DNA of 64,000 nt from Xanthomonas sp. DAR 34887 (GTDB taxonomy: Bacteria > Pseudomonadota > Gammaproteobacteria > Xanthomonadales > Xanthomonadaceae): assembly GCF_041245805.1 (NCBI RefSeq), contig NZ_CP162490.1, positions 2,271,001 to 2,335,000 of the forward strand, read 5' to 3'. Under the pieces are notes generated by a model. That model saw only the letters and a list, made by a program, of their open reading frames with translations. It ran no database searches and had not been told where the DNA came from. Made by a program: the position numbers and the translations under genes. Shown one piece after another: positions 1 to 7,820 of this stretch (its first letter is position 1; the number at the start of each line of letters is the position of its first letter).

Positions 1-270
1 GCCGGTGTGGTCGGAGATCTCATGGCCGGCGATCGCGCCGACGATGCCGCCCAGGACCGCGCCGGTGCCGGTGGGCGCGGTGCGGTTGGAGGCCACCGTG
101 TCGATGCGGGTGACGATGCCGCAGTCCGCGCAGCGGTTGTCCGAATAGCCGCGCGACGGCTGGCTGTAGCCGCCGCCACCGCCACCGCCACCGCCGTAGC
201 CGGGGGACGTGGCGCAGCCGGCCAATGCCAGGACGGCGACGGCGCCAGTAGCCAGTAGATGGATCTTCAT
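1..270 (-). CDS. Glycine-zipper outer-membrane lipoprotein (3' part cut off)
   Basis: The ATG is at 270 and the frame runs off the left edge, so 90 codons are visible. The N-terminus is a lipoprotein signal with lipobox LAGC (Cys19), followed by a Gly/Tyr/Ser-rich linker containing eight consecutive glycines. Further on, the run from GTGAVLGG to GAIAGHEI has the spaced glycines of a glycine-zipper 2TM (SlyB/17-kDa antigen type) domain. Such lipoproteins sit in the outer membrane. Their roles are mostly structural or stress-related, and no specific role can be read here. The gene stands alone on its strand, with 151 bp to the next gene. Two other glycine-zipper proteins occur in the window (4285 and 17126). 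The C-terminus is not visible, so an additional domain cannot be excluded. Confidence 0.8.
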   Translation of the reverse strand, partial: MKIHLLATGAVAVLALAGCATSPGYGGGGGGGGGYSQPSRGYSDNRCADCGIVTRIDTVASNRTAPTGTGAVLGGIVGAIAGHEISDHTG

Positions 271-421
271 GTGTGCTCTCCTCGACAGACGGTGGACCGC
301 GGCGGACCCGCGTTTGCACGCATCCTGTCCGCCAACGTGTGAATGCAACGCCAATCGCCCCCCGTGTGGCGTGCCGACGTGCCGCGGCGTCAGGGGGAAT
401 TCATCGAGGAGCGATGGAAGG

Positions 422-868
422 TCAGCGGAAATCGCGATGGCAGGCGTCGCAGGTGTCGTCGATGCGGTGGGTGAGCTGGTCGAGCGCGGCGCAGGTGGTC
501 GGCACCGGGGCCTGCGCCGCATCCAGCGTGGCGCGCAGCGCGCCGGCATGCTGCTGGAAGCGGCTGTCGTCGCCAAGTTCGGGGAATGCGGTTTCCAGGT
601 CGTTGCCGAGCAGGCGCAGCGTCTGCACGCGCGCCAGCAGGTCGGCGGCACTGCAGCGGTTCTGCGTGCGGCTGCGCTGCAGCAAGGCCAGTTGCTTGTC
701 CATCACCTGCATCAGCGCGCGCGGGAACGGATCCTGCCGCGCCTGCAATGCGCGCATCGCCATCACCGTGGCGACCAGGCCGATCAGCACGCCGGCGAGC
801 AGCACAAACAGGTAGCGGGAGGCGGTGGAAGCAGGGGCTGTCTGGCTGGCCATGGGGCGGGCTGGCAT
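422..868 (-). CDS. Membrane-anchored cytochrome c'-like protein
   Basis: The protein has 148 residues. One hydrophobic segment near the N-terminus (about residues 18-38) acts as an uncleaved signal or anchor. The rest is a helical, polar domain that ends CDACHRDFR. A single CxxCH haem-attachment motif within the last ten residues, followed by xDFR, is the arrangement of cytochrome c' (four-helix bundle, C-terminal haem). I infer a periplasmic, membrane-tethered mono-haem protein that might bind small gases or carry electrons. The usual soluble cytochrome c' has a cleaved signal, so the anchor is a difference. A second start at 853 is equally plausible. The gene is divergent from tcdA. Confidence 0.6.
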   Translation of the reverse strand: MPARPMASQTAPASTASRYLFVLLAGVLIGLVATVMAMRALQARQDPFPRALMQVMDKQLALLQRSRTQNRCSAADLLARVQTLRLLGNDLETAFPELGDDSRFQQHAGALRATLDAAQAPVPTTCAALDQLTHRIDDTCDACHRDFR

Positions 869-948
869 GAGGAAAGCGCGATAGTACGCCGCCCCTGCAT
901 CACGTGGCGCCGCCGCGGCGCCGTCGCCGATGAAATAAACTTGCGCGC

Positions 949-1791
949 ATGAACGAACAACTGCGTGAGCGCTTCGCCGGCATCGACCGGCTGTATGGGC
1001 GCGGGACCATCGAGCGCCTGGCGCACTGCCGCGTGGCGGTGGTGGGCATGGGCGGCGTCGGCTCGTGGGTGGTGGAGGCGCTGGCGCGGTCGGCGGTCGG
1101 CCATCTGTCCCTGATCGACGCCGACGACATCTGCGTGTCCAACACCAATCGCCAGCTGCCGGCACTGGCAGGGCAGTACGGGCGCAACAAGGCGCGAGCC
1201 ATGGCCGAGCGCTGCGTGGCGATCAACCCGGCGATCGAGGCGACCGCGGTCGAGGCCTTCCTGACCCCGTCCAACATCGCCGAGCTGCTGGGCACCGGCT
1301 TCGACCTGGTCATCGATGCCTGCGACAGCTTCCGGGTCAAGGTCGAAACCATCGCCTGGTGCCGCCGGCGCAAGCTGCCGTTGCTGACCGTGGGTTCGGC
1401 CGGCGGGCGCACCGACCCGACCCTGGTGCGCATCCGCGACGTGTCGCGCACCGAGCACGACGCGATGCTGGCGCTGATCCGCAAGAAGCTGCGCAGCGAG
1501 TTCAACTTCCCCAAGAATCCGCAGCGCTATTTCGGCGTGCCGGCGGTGTATTCGCTGGAAAACGTGCGCTACCCGCAGGCCGACGGCAGCGTGTGCGGGC
1601 TGCGCCCACAGCTGGGGCCGGATGCGGCGCTGAACCTGGACTGCGGCGCCGGGCTGGGCGCGGCCACGCACATCACCGGCGCGTTCGCCTTCGCCGCGGC
1701 GGGCAAGGCCTTGGAGATGCTGTTGAAGCCCAAGCGCGAGCCGGCGATGGCTACGGCAACGGCGCTGGAAACAGAGCAACCATCCGATTGA
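949..1791 (+). CDS. tcdA: tRNA threonylcarbamoyladenosine dehydratase (TcdA/CsdL)
   Basis: The 280-residue protein belongs to the ThiF/E1-like superfamily. An ATP-binding Rossmann motif (VVGMGGVGSW) lies at about residues 31-40, followed by the LIDADDICVSNTNRQ segment that matches the adenylation site of TcdA. TcdA uses ATP to cyclise t6A37 in ANN-decoding tRNAs to ct6A. Length and motif order fit TcdA rather than MoeB or ThiF, because the C-terminal zinc Cys pairs of those proteins are absent. It is transcribed alone, divergently from the cytochrome gene with a gap of about 80 bp. The convergent gene at 1827 begins its stop side 35 bp downstream. Confidence 0.9.
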   Translation: MNEQLRERFAGIDRLYGRGTIERLAHCRVAVVGMGGVGSWVVEALARSAVGHLSLIDADDICVSNTNRQLPALAGQYGRNKARAMAERCVAINPAIEATAVEAFLTPSNIAELLGTGFDLVIDACDSFRVKVETIAWCRRRKLPLLTVGSAGGRTDPTLVRIRDVSRTEHDAMLALIRKKLRSEFNFPKNPQRYFGVPAVYSLENVRYPQADGSVCGLRPQLGPDAALNLDCGAGLGAATHITGAFAFAAAGKALEMLLKPKREPAMATATALETEQPSD

Positions 1792-1826
1792 GGTGCTTGT
1801 CCCGGGGCCCGGCGACCGGTTCGCTG

Positions 1827-2150
1827 TTACCAGCCTGATGGGACATCGTCGTCGTCGACGATGGAGATGTCGGTACGCGCCCTGATCCAGGCGAGGAGAG
1901 CGGACAGATCGGCTTCAATGCTGGGCGGATGGGCGGTGATTTCCAGGAAGATGTGATCCTTTTCCAGAAACAGCCGCACGTCGTGGCTCCAGCTTTGCGG
2001 ATGTCTGGGTTCCGTGCCGATCAATCGAAACTCGATGTCGTCGCGACACCCGGAAAACGTCTCCAGGCCGGCGATCTGCTGCCGCATCGCGTCCAAATTG
2101 GCGGCGCGCCAGTTGTCGTCCTGGAAAAGCAGCTTGAATTCCGCTGACAT
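1827..2150 (-). CDS. Hypothetical protein, 107 aa
   Basis: This is a soluble acidic protein of 107 residues ending in a DDDD-containing tail (IVDDDDVPSGW). It has no signal peptide or membrane segment. The central part has alternating hydrophobic strands (HDVRLFLEKDHIFLEI) and a helix, suggesting a small alpha/beta fold. I do not recognise the family. It is the last gene of a minus-strand run: the TPR-like gene ends 13 bp before it, and the frameshifted zinc-ribbon gene precedes that. Such compact sets of small soluble proteins are common as immunity or accessory genes, but no toxin is visible beside it, so no function is assigned. Confidence 0.6.
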   Translation of the reverse strand: MSAEFKLLFQDDNWRAANLDAMRQQIAGLETFSGCRDDIEFRLIGTEPRHPQSWSHDVRLFLEKDHIFLEITAHPPSIEADLSALLAWIRARTDISIVDDDDVPSGW

Positions 2151-2162
2151 GGATGCGCGCTT

Positions 2163-2597
2163 TCAGTCGTTCTTTTTCATGCAGAACGCGAGGTATTTCC
2201 TTGGCCTTCCCTGGAAGGCTCTCGCCTTGCCGCAACGGTAGGCTTCATCGAAGTACGTGCGGGCCTGTGCATATTCTTCCAGCTCGAAGTGCGCCATTCC
2301 CAGGTCGATCAAGGGGCCGGTATCGCTCCCCGATTCACGGGCCTGTAGCGACTTCTGCGCCCATTGTTTGGCGGCGGCGAAGTCGGCGTTGTCGAAATGC
2401 AGGTTGTAGAAGGAGGCGGTGATCCACGCCGACAACGGCGGCCATTCCAGCTTCGGCTCGGGCAGCAGGTCCCAGGCGCGGTGGTATGCCGATCGGGCGG
2501 CGTCCTTGTCGCCGCGCTCGTCCAGCGCATTGCCCGACTCCATGATGCCCATGATGTCTTTCGCCAGCGCGGGATTTGCGTCCGCCAGGTCCTCCAT
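2163..2597 (-). CDS. Tetratricopeptide-like protein, 144 aa
   Basis: The 144-residue protein is soluble and helical. It has at least two TPR-like helix pairs, around residues 28-50 (GDKDAARSAYHRAWDLLP) and around residues 98-125 (DLGMAHFELEEYAQARTYF). The Ala/Gly/Tyr spacing is typical of TPR. The C-terminus (GRPRKYLAFCMKKND) resembles the end of small TPR proteins that are annotated only as tetratricopeptide repeat protein. The start lies 3 bp after the stop of the frameshifted zinc-ribbon gene, so the two were probably co-translated. A role as a protein-binding adaptor is inferred from the fold class only. Confidence 0.65.
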   Translation of the reverse strand: MEDLADANPALAKDIMGIMESGNALDERGDKDAARSAYHRAWDLLPEPKLEWPPLSAWITASFYNLHFDNADFAAAKQWAQKSLQARESGSDTGPLIDLGMAHFELEEYAQARTYFDEAYRCGKARAFQGRPRKYLAFCMKKND

Positions 2598-2600
2598 GCG

Positions 2601-3045
2601 TCACGGCTCCTTGCCGATGCGTTCTTCGTAGTCCGCCGATTCTACAGCCGGTCCAGCGGGCAGCCATTTGCCCTCGATTCTCTCGTCGCTGTCAGCCCGA
2701 TACGGGTGGCGAGCGACGATGTCCGAAATTCGCTTCTGGAGATCGCGCTCCTCATGCCGGACGCTGCCGCACTCGCCGCGGCCCCAGAATGGCGGCGACT
2801 CGGTATCGATCCAATCGACCCGTCCCGCGCAGCGTGGAAGCGGGCAGCGATAGGTGGCTTGTGGTCGTGCGGCTTGGTGACAGCGACCATCGTGACGTAT
2901 TGCTGGACGCGCCGCTGCACGGGCATTCGATCATGATGAAACGCTGGCCCTTCGCCAGTAGCGGCATGACGAACGCACGCTGTTGCGCGTCCAGATCGAA
3001 GCGCTCCTTGCAGACCCGGCACTGTGCTTTCGCTGTGGACTCCAT
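2601..3045 (-). pseudogene. Frameshifted zinc-ribbon protein
   Basis: From the ATG at 3045 the first frame reads a plausible N-terminus with CRVCKERFDLD and MIECP, then becomes nonsense and stops near 2752. Around 2906-2909 the meaningful sequence moves to a second frame (QQYVTMVAVTKPHDHKPP). Around 2853-2857 it moves to a third frame (TYRCPLPRCAGRVDWIDTE, then PPFWGRGECGSVR) that continues to a stop at 2601, three bases before the next ATG. The three pieces joined make a protein of about 147 residues with several CxxC-type pairs, which suggests a zinc-binding protein. Two frame changes within about 60 bp mean either a decayed gene or sequence errors. One expected Cys also reads Arg (WGRGEC). 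The translation is unmistakably protein-like in each piece. Confidence 0.65.
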
Positions 3046-3081
3046 GTCTGTTTCCTTGCAGGCCGCTGCATTTCCGAGCCG

Positions 3082-3864
3082 TCACGCCGGCTCGGCACGC
3101 GCATCCAGGCCGAACAGTTGCTGCGCATTGCGCGTGGTCTGTTCGGCGATCTCTGCGGCGGGTTGCCCGCGCAGCGCGGCGATGGTCTCCAGCACGGTGC
3201 GCAGCCGCGCCGGCTCGTTGCGCTGGCCGCGGATGGAGGCGTCCGGCTGGTCCGGTGCGTCGGTTTCCAGCAGCAACTGCTGCAGCGGCAGTTCGGCGGC
3301 GAGCCGGCGCAGCCGCTGCGCGCGTTCGTAGGTGACCGGACCGCCCAGGCCGATCAGGAAATCCAGCGACTGCAGTTGCCGCGCCTGTTCCGGGCTGCCG
3401 GCGAAGCTGTGCACCACGCCGCGCAGGCGCCCGACCTTGCGGATCGCCAGGATCACCGCATCCACCGCACGCCGCGCGTGCACAATCACCGGCAGGTCGA
3501 ACTCGCGCGCCAGCTGCAGTTGGCCGACGAAATATCGCTGCTGCTCCGCCTCGTCCAGCCCTTCGACGAAGAAGTCCAATCCGCATTCGCCGATTGCGCA
3601 GGGCCGCTCGCGTGCGATCCACTCGCCGAGCAGCGGCAGATGCTCGGGGCGATGCGCATCCAGGAACAGCGGATGCAGGCCGTAGGCCGGATACAGGCCG
3701 TCGGCCATCGTGCAGACCTCGCGCAGCTTCGGCCACGCCGCCGCCGTCACCGCCGGCAGCACCTGCGCGGCGATGCCGGCGGCCTGCGCACGTGCAATCA
3801 CCGCAGCGCGGTCGCCGTCGAATTCGGCGGCGTCGAGATGGCAATGGCTGTCGATCAGGCGCAT
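3082..3864 (-). CDS. TatD-family metal-dependent deoxyribonuclease
   Basis: The 260-residue protein is a TIM-barrel hydrolase. Metal-binding motifs appear in order: DSHCHLD near the start (HxH), the GECGLDFF strand with its metal-ligand Glu, His residues in VIVHARR and VVHSFAG, and ETDAP near residue 200 with the last Asp ligand. Length and motifs match the TatD/YjjV group, which degrade DNA from 3' ends or process D-aminoacyl substrates. The exact subfamily (TatD, YcfH or YjjV) cannot be settled by eye. The gene precedes the frameshifted zinc-ribbon gene by 36 bp and follows the DUF6116 gene by 6 bp on the same strand, so the three probably form one transcript. Confidence 0.88.
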   Translation of the reverse strand: MRLIDSHCHLDAAEFDGDRAAVIARAQAAGIAAQVLPAVTAAAWPKLREVCTMADGLYPAYGLHPLFLDAHRPEHLPLLGEWIARERPCAIGECGLDFFVEGLDEAEQQRYFVGQLQLAREFDLPVIVHARRAVDAVILAIRKVGRLRGVVHSFAGSPEQARQLQSLDFLIGLGGPVTYERAQRLRRLAAELPLQQLLLETDAPDQPDASIRGQRNEPARLRTVLETIAALRGQPAAEIAEQTTRNAQQLFGLDARAEPA

Positions 3865-3870
3865 CGGCGG

Positions 3871-4110
3871 TCAGCGGCGCATGCGACGCGCGCTGGAGGC
3901 GATCGGCTCCGGTTCGGCTGGCGCCGGTGCGCGGGTCTTCCAGTTCGCCAGCAACAAGGTGCCCAGGCCGAACACGAGCTCGTCGATGAAGGGCAGCGGG
4001 TCGGGCAGCAGCACGCTCAGCACGAACAGGCCGGCGGTCAGTTTGAACAGCGTGGGATAGCGCAATTTGCCGGCCCAGCGCAGCAGTGGCAGCACGATCG
4101 GATTAGGCAT
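3871..4110 (-). CDS. Small membrane protein (DUF6116-like)
   Basis: The 79-residue protein starts MPNPIVLPLL. It has a hydrophobic segment (about residues 21-36, LFKLTAGLFVLSVLLP) and a second segment (about residues 41-55, IDELVFGLGTLLLAN), then a basic, Pro/Ala-rich tail. The pattern matches the small inner-membrane proteins that I recall as DUF6116 in Xanthomonadaceae. Function is unknown. It is the first gene of the minus-strand run towards TatD, with a 6-bp gap. The promoter should lie in the 174 bp shared with the divergent gene at 4285. Confidence 0.7.
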   Translation of the reverse strand: MPNPIVLPLLRWAGKLRYPTLFKLTAGLFVLSVLLPDPLPFIDELVFGLGTLLLANWKTRAPAPAEPEPIASSARRMRR

Positions 4111-4284
4111 GGACGATCCTCCGGCAGGGTGATGAAAACGCTAACACGCTTGATATGGCGACTTTCCGCGCACCGCACCAGACCGCGCTGCGGATTTTCG
4201 CTGAATAGGGAGCGGATTGGTTCAGCTTCGGCATGGTAATCACAGCACCGTAGACAACGCGGCCGGACCGCAGGAGAGAACACG

Positions 4285-5097
4285 ATGAAGAGCAATACGA
4301 CAACCATTCTGGTCGCGGCTGGCGCATTGCTGGTCGGCGGCGTGGCCACCGCGGCCTTCATGAACAACCGCGACAAGCAGGAGTTCGCCGGCAGCGGCGA
4401 CGTGCGCCCGGCCGCGGACAGCGCGGCCGGCGACGCGGTCGCCAGCAACGGCGTCGGCGGCAAGCTGGAATACGCCGATGTGGTGCGGGTCGATCCGATC
4501 ACCCAGAAGGAACAGCGCTACGCCGAAGTCATCGGCACCGAGCCGCTGCGCGAGACCTCCACCACCACCACGCCTCGCCAGGTCTGCAACGACGTGGTGG
4601 TGCAGGAACGCCTGCCCGAGCGCGACGGCAACGTCGGCGGCACGGTGGTCGGCGCGGTGGTCGGCGGCTTGCTCGGCAACCAGGTCGGCCATGGCAACGG
4701 CCGCAAGGCGGCGACCGCGGCCGGCGCAGTGGCCGGCGGCTTCATCGGCAACCAGGTGGACCGCAACCACGTCGGCGGCCGCGTGGTCGATCGCACCGAG
4801 CGCCAGTGCCATACCGAGAACAGCACCGCCGAGTCCTCGCGCATCACCGGCTACAACGTGACCTATCGCAACGACGACGGCAGCACCGGCACCATGCGCA
4901 CCGACAGCAAGCCGGGCAGCCGCATCGCCCTGGGCCAGGACGACGTGGTCAAGGGCTACGAGGTCACCTACCGCTACGACGGCCAAGAGAAGACCGTGCG
5001 CATGGACGACAAGCCCAGCAGCGACCGCCTGCCGGTACTGGACGGGCGCCTGGTCACCCAGACCGCCTCGGCCGGCGACGTGATCAGCCAGCGCTGA
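4285..5097 (+). CDS. Glycine-zipper 2TM domain protein, 270 aa
   Basis: The N-terminus carries a hydrophobic signal or anchor (about residues 8-26, ILVAAGALLVGGVATAAF) without a lipobox. The centre (about residues 115-155) holds a classic glycine zipper, GGTVVGAVVGGLLGNQVG followed by AGAVAGGFIGNQVD. The C-terminal half is a beta-rich domain with the repeated phrase YxVTYRxDxxxxTxRMDxKP (residues about 190-250). This is the layout of UmoD-like or 'glycine zipper 2TM' envelope proteins. They insert in or span the cell envelope and are linked to surface stress or motility control in some bacteria; nothing here fixes the role. The gene is monocistronic and is followed by a strong terminator at 5121-5150. 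Confidence 0.8.
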   Translation: MKSNTTTILVAAGALLVGGVATAAFMNNRDKQEFAGSGDVRPAADSAAGDAVASNGVGGKLEYADVVRVDPITQKEQRYAEVIGTEPLRETSTTTTPRQVCNDVVVQERLPERDGNVGGTVVGAVVGGLLGNQVGHGNGRKAATAAGAVAGGFIGNQVDRNHVGGRVVDRTERQCHTENSTAESSRITGYNVTYRNDDGSTGTMRTDSKPGSRIALGQDDVVKGYEVTYRYDGQEKTVRMDDKPSSDRLPVLDGRLVTQTASAGDVISQR

Positions 5098-5120
5098 GCC
5101 ACGCGCAACCGCAGGAGGAA

Positions 5121-5150
5121 AGGGCCGGCCAGGTGCCGGCCTTTTCTTTT
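5121..5150 (+). terminator. Rho-independent terminator
   Basis: A 7-bp GC stem (GGCCGGC/GCCGGCC) with loop CAGGT is followed by TTTTCTTTTT. It lies 24 bp after the stop of the glycine-zipper gene and before gcdH. Confidence 0.88.
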
Positions 5151-5203
5151 TCCGAAGCGCGGGTGCGCCGATACAATGCGGCTTTCGCCTGCCGAGTTCC
5201 GCC

Positions 5204-6367
5204 ATGCCGTTGCCTTGCGACGATCTGTTCGATGTGGCCTCGCTGCTCAGCGAGGAGGAGCGCGCGATCCAGCAGGCGGTGGCGCGCTTCGTCGATGCCA
5301 AGGTGTTGCCGATCATCGGCGATGCGTTCGACCAGGCGCGGTTTCCCGCCGAACTGGTGCCGGAACTGGCGCAGCTGGGCCTGCTCGGCGCCACGCTGCC
5401 GCCCGCCGACGGCGGCGCCGGACTCAATGCGGTCTGCTACGGCCTGATCTGCCAGGAACTGGAACGCGGCGACAGCGGGTTGCGCAGCTTCGTCAGCGTG
5501 CAGTCCTCGCTGTGCATGTATCCGATCCACGCCTACGGCAGTCAGGCGCAGCGGCAGCGCTGGTTGCCGCCGATGGCCGCCGGCAGCGCGATCGGCTGCT
5601 TCGGCCTGACCGAGGCGCAGGGCGGTTCCGATCCTGCCGCGATGCAGACCCGCGCGGTGCGCGAGGGCGATGGCTGGCGCCTGAGCGGCAGCAAGATGTG
5701 GATCACCAACGGCGGCCTGGCCGACGTGGCGATCGTGTGGGCGCAGACCGAGGACGGCGTGCAGGGATTCCTGGTCGAAGCTGGCACGCCGGGCTTCGCC
5801 ACGCAGGACATCGCGCACAAGATGAGCCTGCGCGCCTCGGTGACCTCGGCGCTGTTTTTCGACGATGTGCGCCTGCCCGACAGCCAGCGCCTGCCTGGCG
5901 TGCGTGGGCTGAAGGGCCCGCTGGGCTGCCTGACCCAGGCCCGCTACGGCATCAGCTGGGGCGCGATCGGCGCGGCGATCGCCTGCCTGCGCGAGGCGCT
6001 GGCCTATGCCGGCGAACGCGTCCTGTTCGGCCGCCCGCTGGCGGCCACGCAGGGCGCGCAGATCAAGCTGGCCGACATGGCCCGGCGCATCGCTGCCGCG
6101 CAGCTGTTGGCGCTGCAGTTGGGCCGGCTCAAGGACGCCGGCACGCTGCAGCCGGCGCAGGTGTCGCTGGCGAAGTGGAACAACGTGCGCATGGCGCTGG
6201 ACATCGCCCGCGAGTGCCGCGACCTGCTCGGCGCCGCCGGCATCACCACCGAATACGGCGCCATCCGCCATGCCTTGAACCTGGAATCGGTGATCACCTA
6301 CGAAGGCACCGAGACCGTGCACCAACTGGTGGTCGGCCGCGAGCTGACCGGCATCAATGCGTTCTGA
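5204..6367 (+). CDS. gcdH: Glutaryl-CoA dehydrogenase
   Basis: The 387-residue acyl-CoA dehydrogenase fold oxidises and decarboxylates glutaryl-CoA to crotonyl-CoA with FAD, in lysine and tryptophan breakdown. The segment RSFVSVQSSLCMYPIHAYGS (Arg94) carries the arginine that binds the glutaryl carboxylate. The FAD-binding signature CFGLTEAQGGSDP and the MWITNG strand follow. Near the end, TYEGTETVHQLVVGRELTG contains the catalytic Glu (E367) in the TYEGT context typical of this subfamily. Other acyl-CoA dehydrogenases lack the Arg94-type segment. The gene stands alone, just downstream of a terminator, with a GNAT gene 60 bp after it. The usual transcriptional regulator of lysine catabolism is not adjacent. 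Confidence 0.9.
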   Translation: MPLPCDDLFDVASLLSEEERAIQQAVARFVDAKVLPIIGDAFDQARFPAELVPELAQLGLLGATLPPADGGAGLNAVCYGLICQELERGDSGLRSFVSVQSSLCMYPIHAYGSQAQRQRWLPPMAAGSAIGCFGLTEAQGGSDPAAMQTRAVREGDGWRLSGSKMWITNGGLADVAIVWAQTEDGVQGFLVEAGTPGFATQDIAHKMSLRASVTSALFFDDVRLPDSQRLPGVRGLKGPLGCLTQARYGISWGAIGAAIACLREALAYAGERVLFGRPLAATQGAQIKLADMARRIAAAQLLALQLGRLKDAGTLQPAQVSLAKWNNVRMALDIARECRDLLGAAGITTEYGAIRHALNLESVITYEGTETVHQLVVGRELTGINAF

Positions 6368-6427
6368 ACCGGTGCGCGCCGCTGGCGTGGCCGCCGGCGC
6401 GACCCACGGGCACGAGGAGGCGAGGGC

Positions 6428-6967
6428 ATGAGCATTTTCGACCTGCGACTGGAAACCGAGAGGCTGCTGCTGCGCCCGCCGAGCGCGGCGGATTTCGCGG
6501 ACTTCTGCCGTTTCACCGGCGATGCCGAGACGATGCGCCATCTGGGCGGCGTGCAATCGCCGCCGGTGGCCTGGCGCGCGCTGGCGGCGCTGGTCGGCAG
6601 CTGGCAGTTGCAAGGGTTTTCGATGTTCTCGGTGATCGAGAAGCGCAGCGGGCAGTGGATCGGCCGGATCGGACCGTGGCAGCCGCATGGCTGGCCGGGG
6701 ACCGAGGTGGGCTGGGGGATCGCGCGCCCGTACTGGGGCCAGGGCTATGCGCCGGAAGCGGCACGCGCGTCGATCGACTGGGCGTTCGCTCATCTGGGCT
6801 GGACCGAGGTGATCCACACCATCGCCGCCGACAATGCCAATTCCAAGGCGGTGGCGGCCAAGCTGGGCGCGCGCTACCTGCGCCAGGATCGCCTGCCCGA
6901 GCCGCTGCAGGCGCACGAGGTGGAGGTGTGGGGGCAGTCGCGCGTGGACTGGCAGGTGCGGCGCTGA
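6428..6967 (+). CDS. GNAT-family N-acetyltransferase
   Basis: The 179-residue protein belongs to the RimJ/RimL-like GNAT branch. It begins with the substrate-side phrase ETERLLLRPPSAADF. It continues with IGRIGPWQPHGWPGTEVGWGI and the acetyl-CoA pyrophosphate loop RPYWGQGYAPEAARA (motif A, about residues 103-117), then the motif-B strand VIHTIAADNANSKAVAAKLG. It transfers acetyl from acetyl-CoA to an amine, possibly a protein N-terminus or small molecule. The substrate cannot be predicted. An AGG-rich ribosome site (GAGGAGGCGAGGGC) precedes the start. The gene may be read through from gcdH across the 60-bp gap. Confidence 0.85.
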   Translation: MSIFDLRLETERLLLRPPSAADFADFCRFTGDAETMRHLGGVQSPPVAWRALAALVGSWQLQGFSMFSVIEKRSGQWIGRIGPWQPHGWPGTEVGWGIARPYWGQGYAPEAARASIDWAFAHLGWTEVIHTIAADNANSKAVAAKLGARYLRQDRLPEPLQAHEVEVWGQSRVDWQVRR

Positions 6968-7057
6968 GCGGCCCGGCGGCGTTGGCCTCGGTCGTATTCA
7001 CCTGGCCGCCCCGCGCCGGCGGCTAGGCTGCAGGCTCCAAATCGTCAGGAGTCCGCC

Positions 7058-7612
7058 ATGAGCCAGTACCGCATCGCCGTCTTCGTCGGCAGTCTGCGCA
7101 AGGAGTCTTACAACCGGCGCCTGGCGCTGGCGCTGGAGAAACTGGCCGGCGACCGCGCCCGCTTCGAGTACGTGGAGATTGGCGACCTGCCGCTGTACGA
7201 CCAGGACCAGGACCAGGACTACCCGGAGCAGGGCAAGCGGCTGAAGGCGCAGGTCAGCAATGCCGACGCGGTGCTGTTCGTCACCCCCGAGTACAACCGC
7301 TCGATCCCCGGCGTGCTCAAGAACGCGATCGATCTGGGCTCGCGGCCCTACGGCGACAGCGCCTTCGCCGGCAAGCCGGCGGCGGTGTGCGGCATCTCGC
7401 CCGGTACGCTCGGCACCGCGCTGGCGCAGCAGCACCTGCGCAACGTACTGGCCTACCTGGACATGCCGGTGCTGGGCCAGCCGGAGGTGTTCATGCAGTT
7501 CACGGATGGCTTGATCGAGGCCGACGGCAGCATCGGCAACGCCGACACGCGCAAGTTCCTGCAGGGCTTCGTCGACAAGTTCATCGCCTGGGTCGACGAA
7601 CTGCAGGCTTGA
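7058..7612 (+). CDS. NADPH-dependent FMN reductase / quinone reductase
   Basis: The 184-residue flavodoxin-like protein begins with the FMN phosphate-binding loop VGSLRKESYNRRLA. The second signature, TPEYNRSIPGVLKNAID (about residues 73-89), is typical of the ChrR/YieF and azobenzene-reductase group. Such enzymes reduce quinones, chromate or azo dyes with NAD(P)H and defend against redox cycling. An unusual acidic run, DQDQDQD, lies at about residues 48-54 where relatives usually have a shorter loop. It is encoded by an imperfect GACCAG repeat, so slippage is possible. The gene is monocistronic upstream of dnaB. Confidence 0.85.
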   Translation: MSQYRIAVFVGSLRKESYNRRLALALEKLAGDRARFEYVEIGDLPLYDQDQDQDYPEQGKRLKAQVSNADAVLFVTPEYNRSIPGVLKNAIDLGSRPYGDSAFAGKPAAVCGISPGTLGTALAQQHLRNVLAYLDMPVLGQPEVFMQFTDGLIEADGSIGNADTRKFLQGFVDKFIAWVDELQA

Positions 7613-7708
7613 GCTGGCAGGATCGCAGCCGGTGCGACGCGTGGCGGCGATGCTGGCGGTGCCGGCGATCGCCTTGTGCGGCGCGGTCCGTGCGCAGTTC
7701 TCAACGGG

Positions 7709-7717
7709 TTGTCCACA
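7709..7717 (+). promoter_or_regulatory. DnaA-box-like 9-mer upstream of dnaB
   Basis: TTGTCCACA differs from the strict DnaA box TTATCCACA at one base. It lies 104 bp before the dnaB start, a place where DnaA control of a replication gene would make sense. A single relaxed box can also occur by chance. Confidence 0.3.
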
Positions 7718-7820
7718 GACTTGTCCCTAGCCCCGCCGCACCCCGCTGACTAAGATGGTCGGCCGGGTCGCGCCATCGGCGCGCCCGCCGACCGTGCCCC
7801 CACCAGAGAAGAATCAGCCC

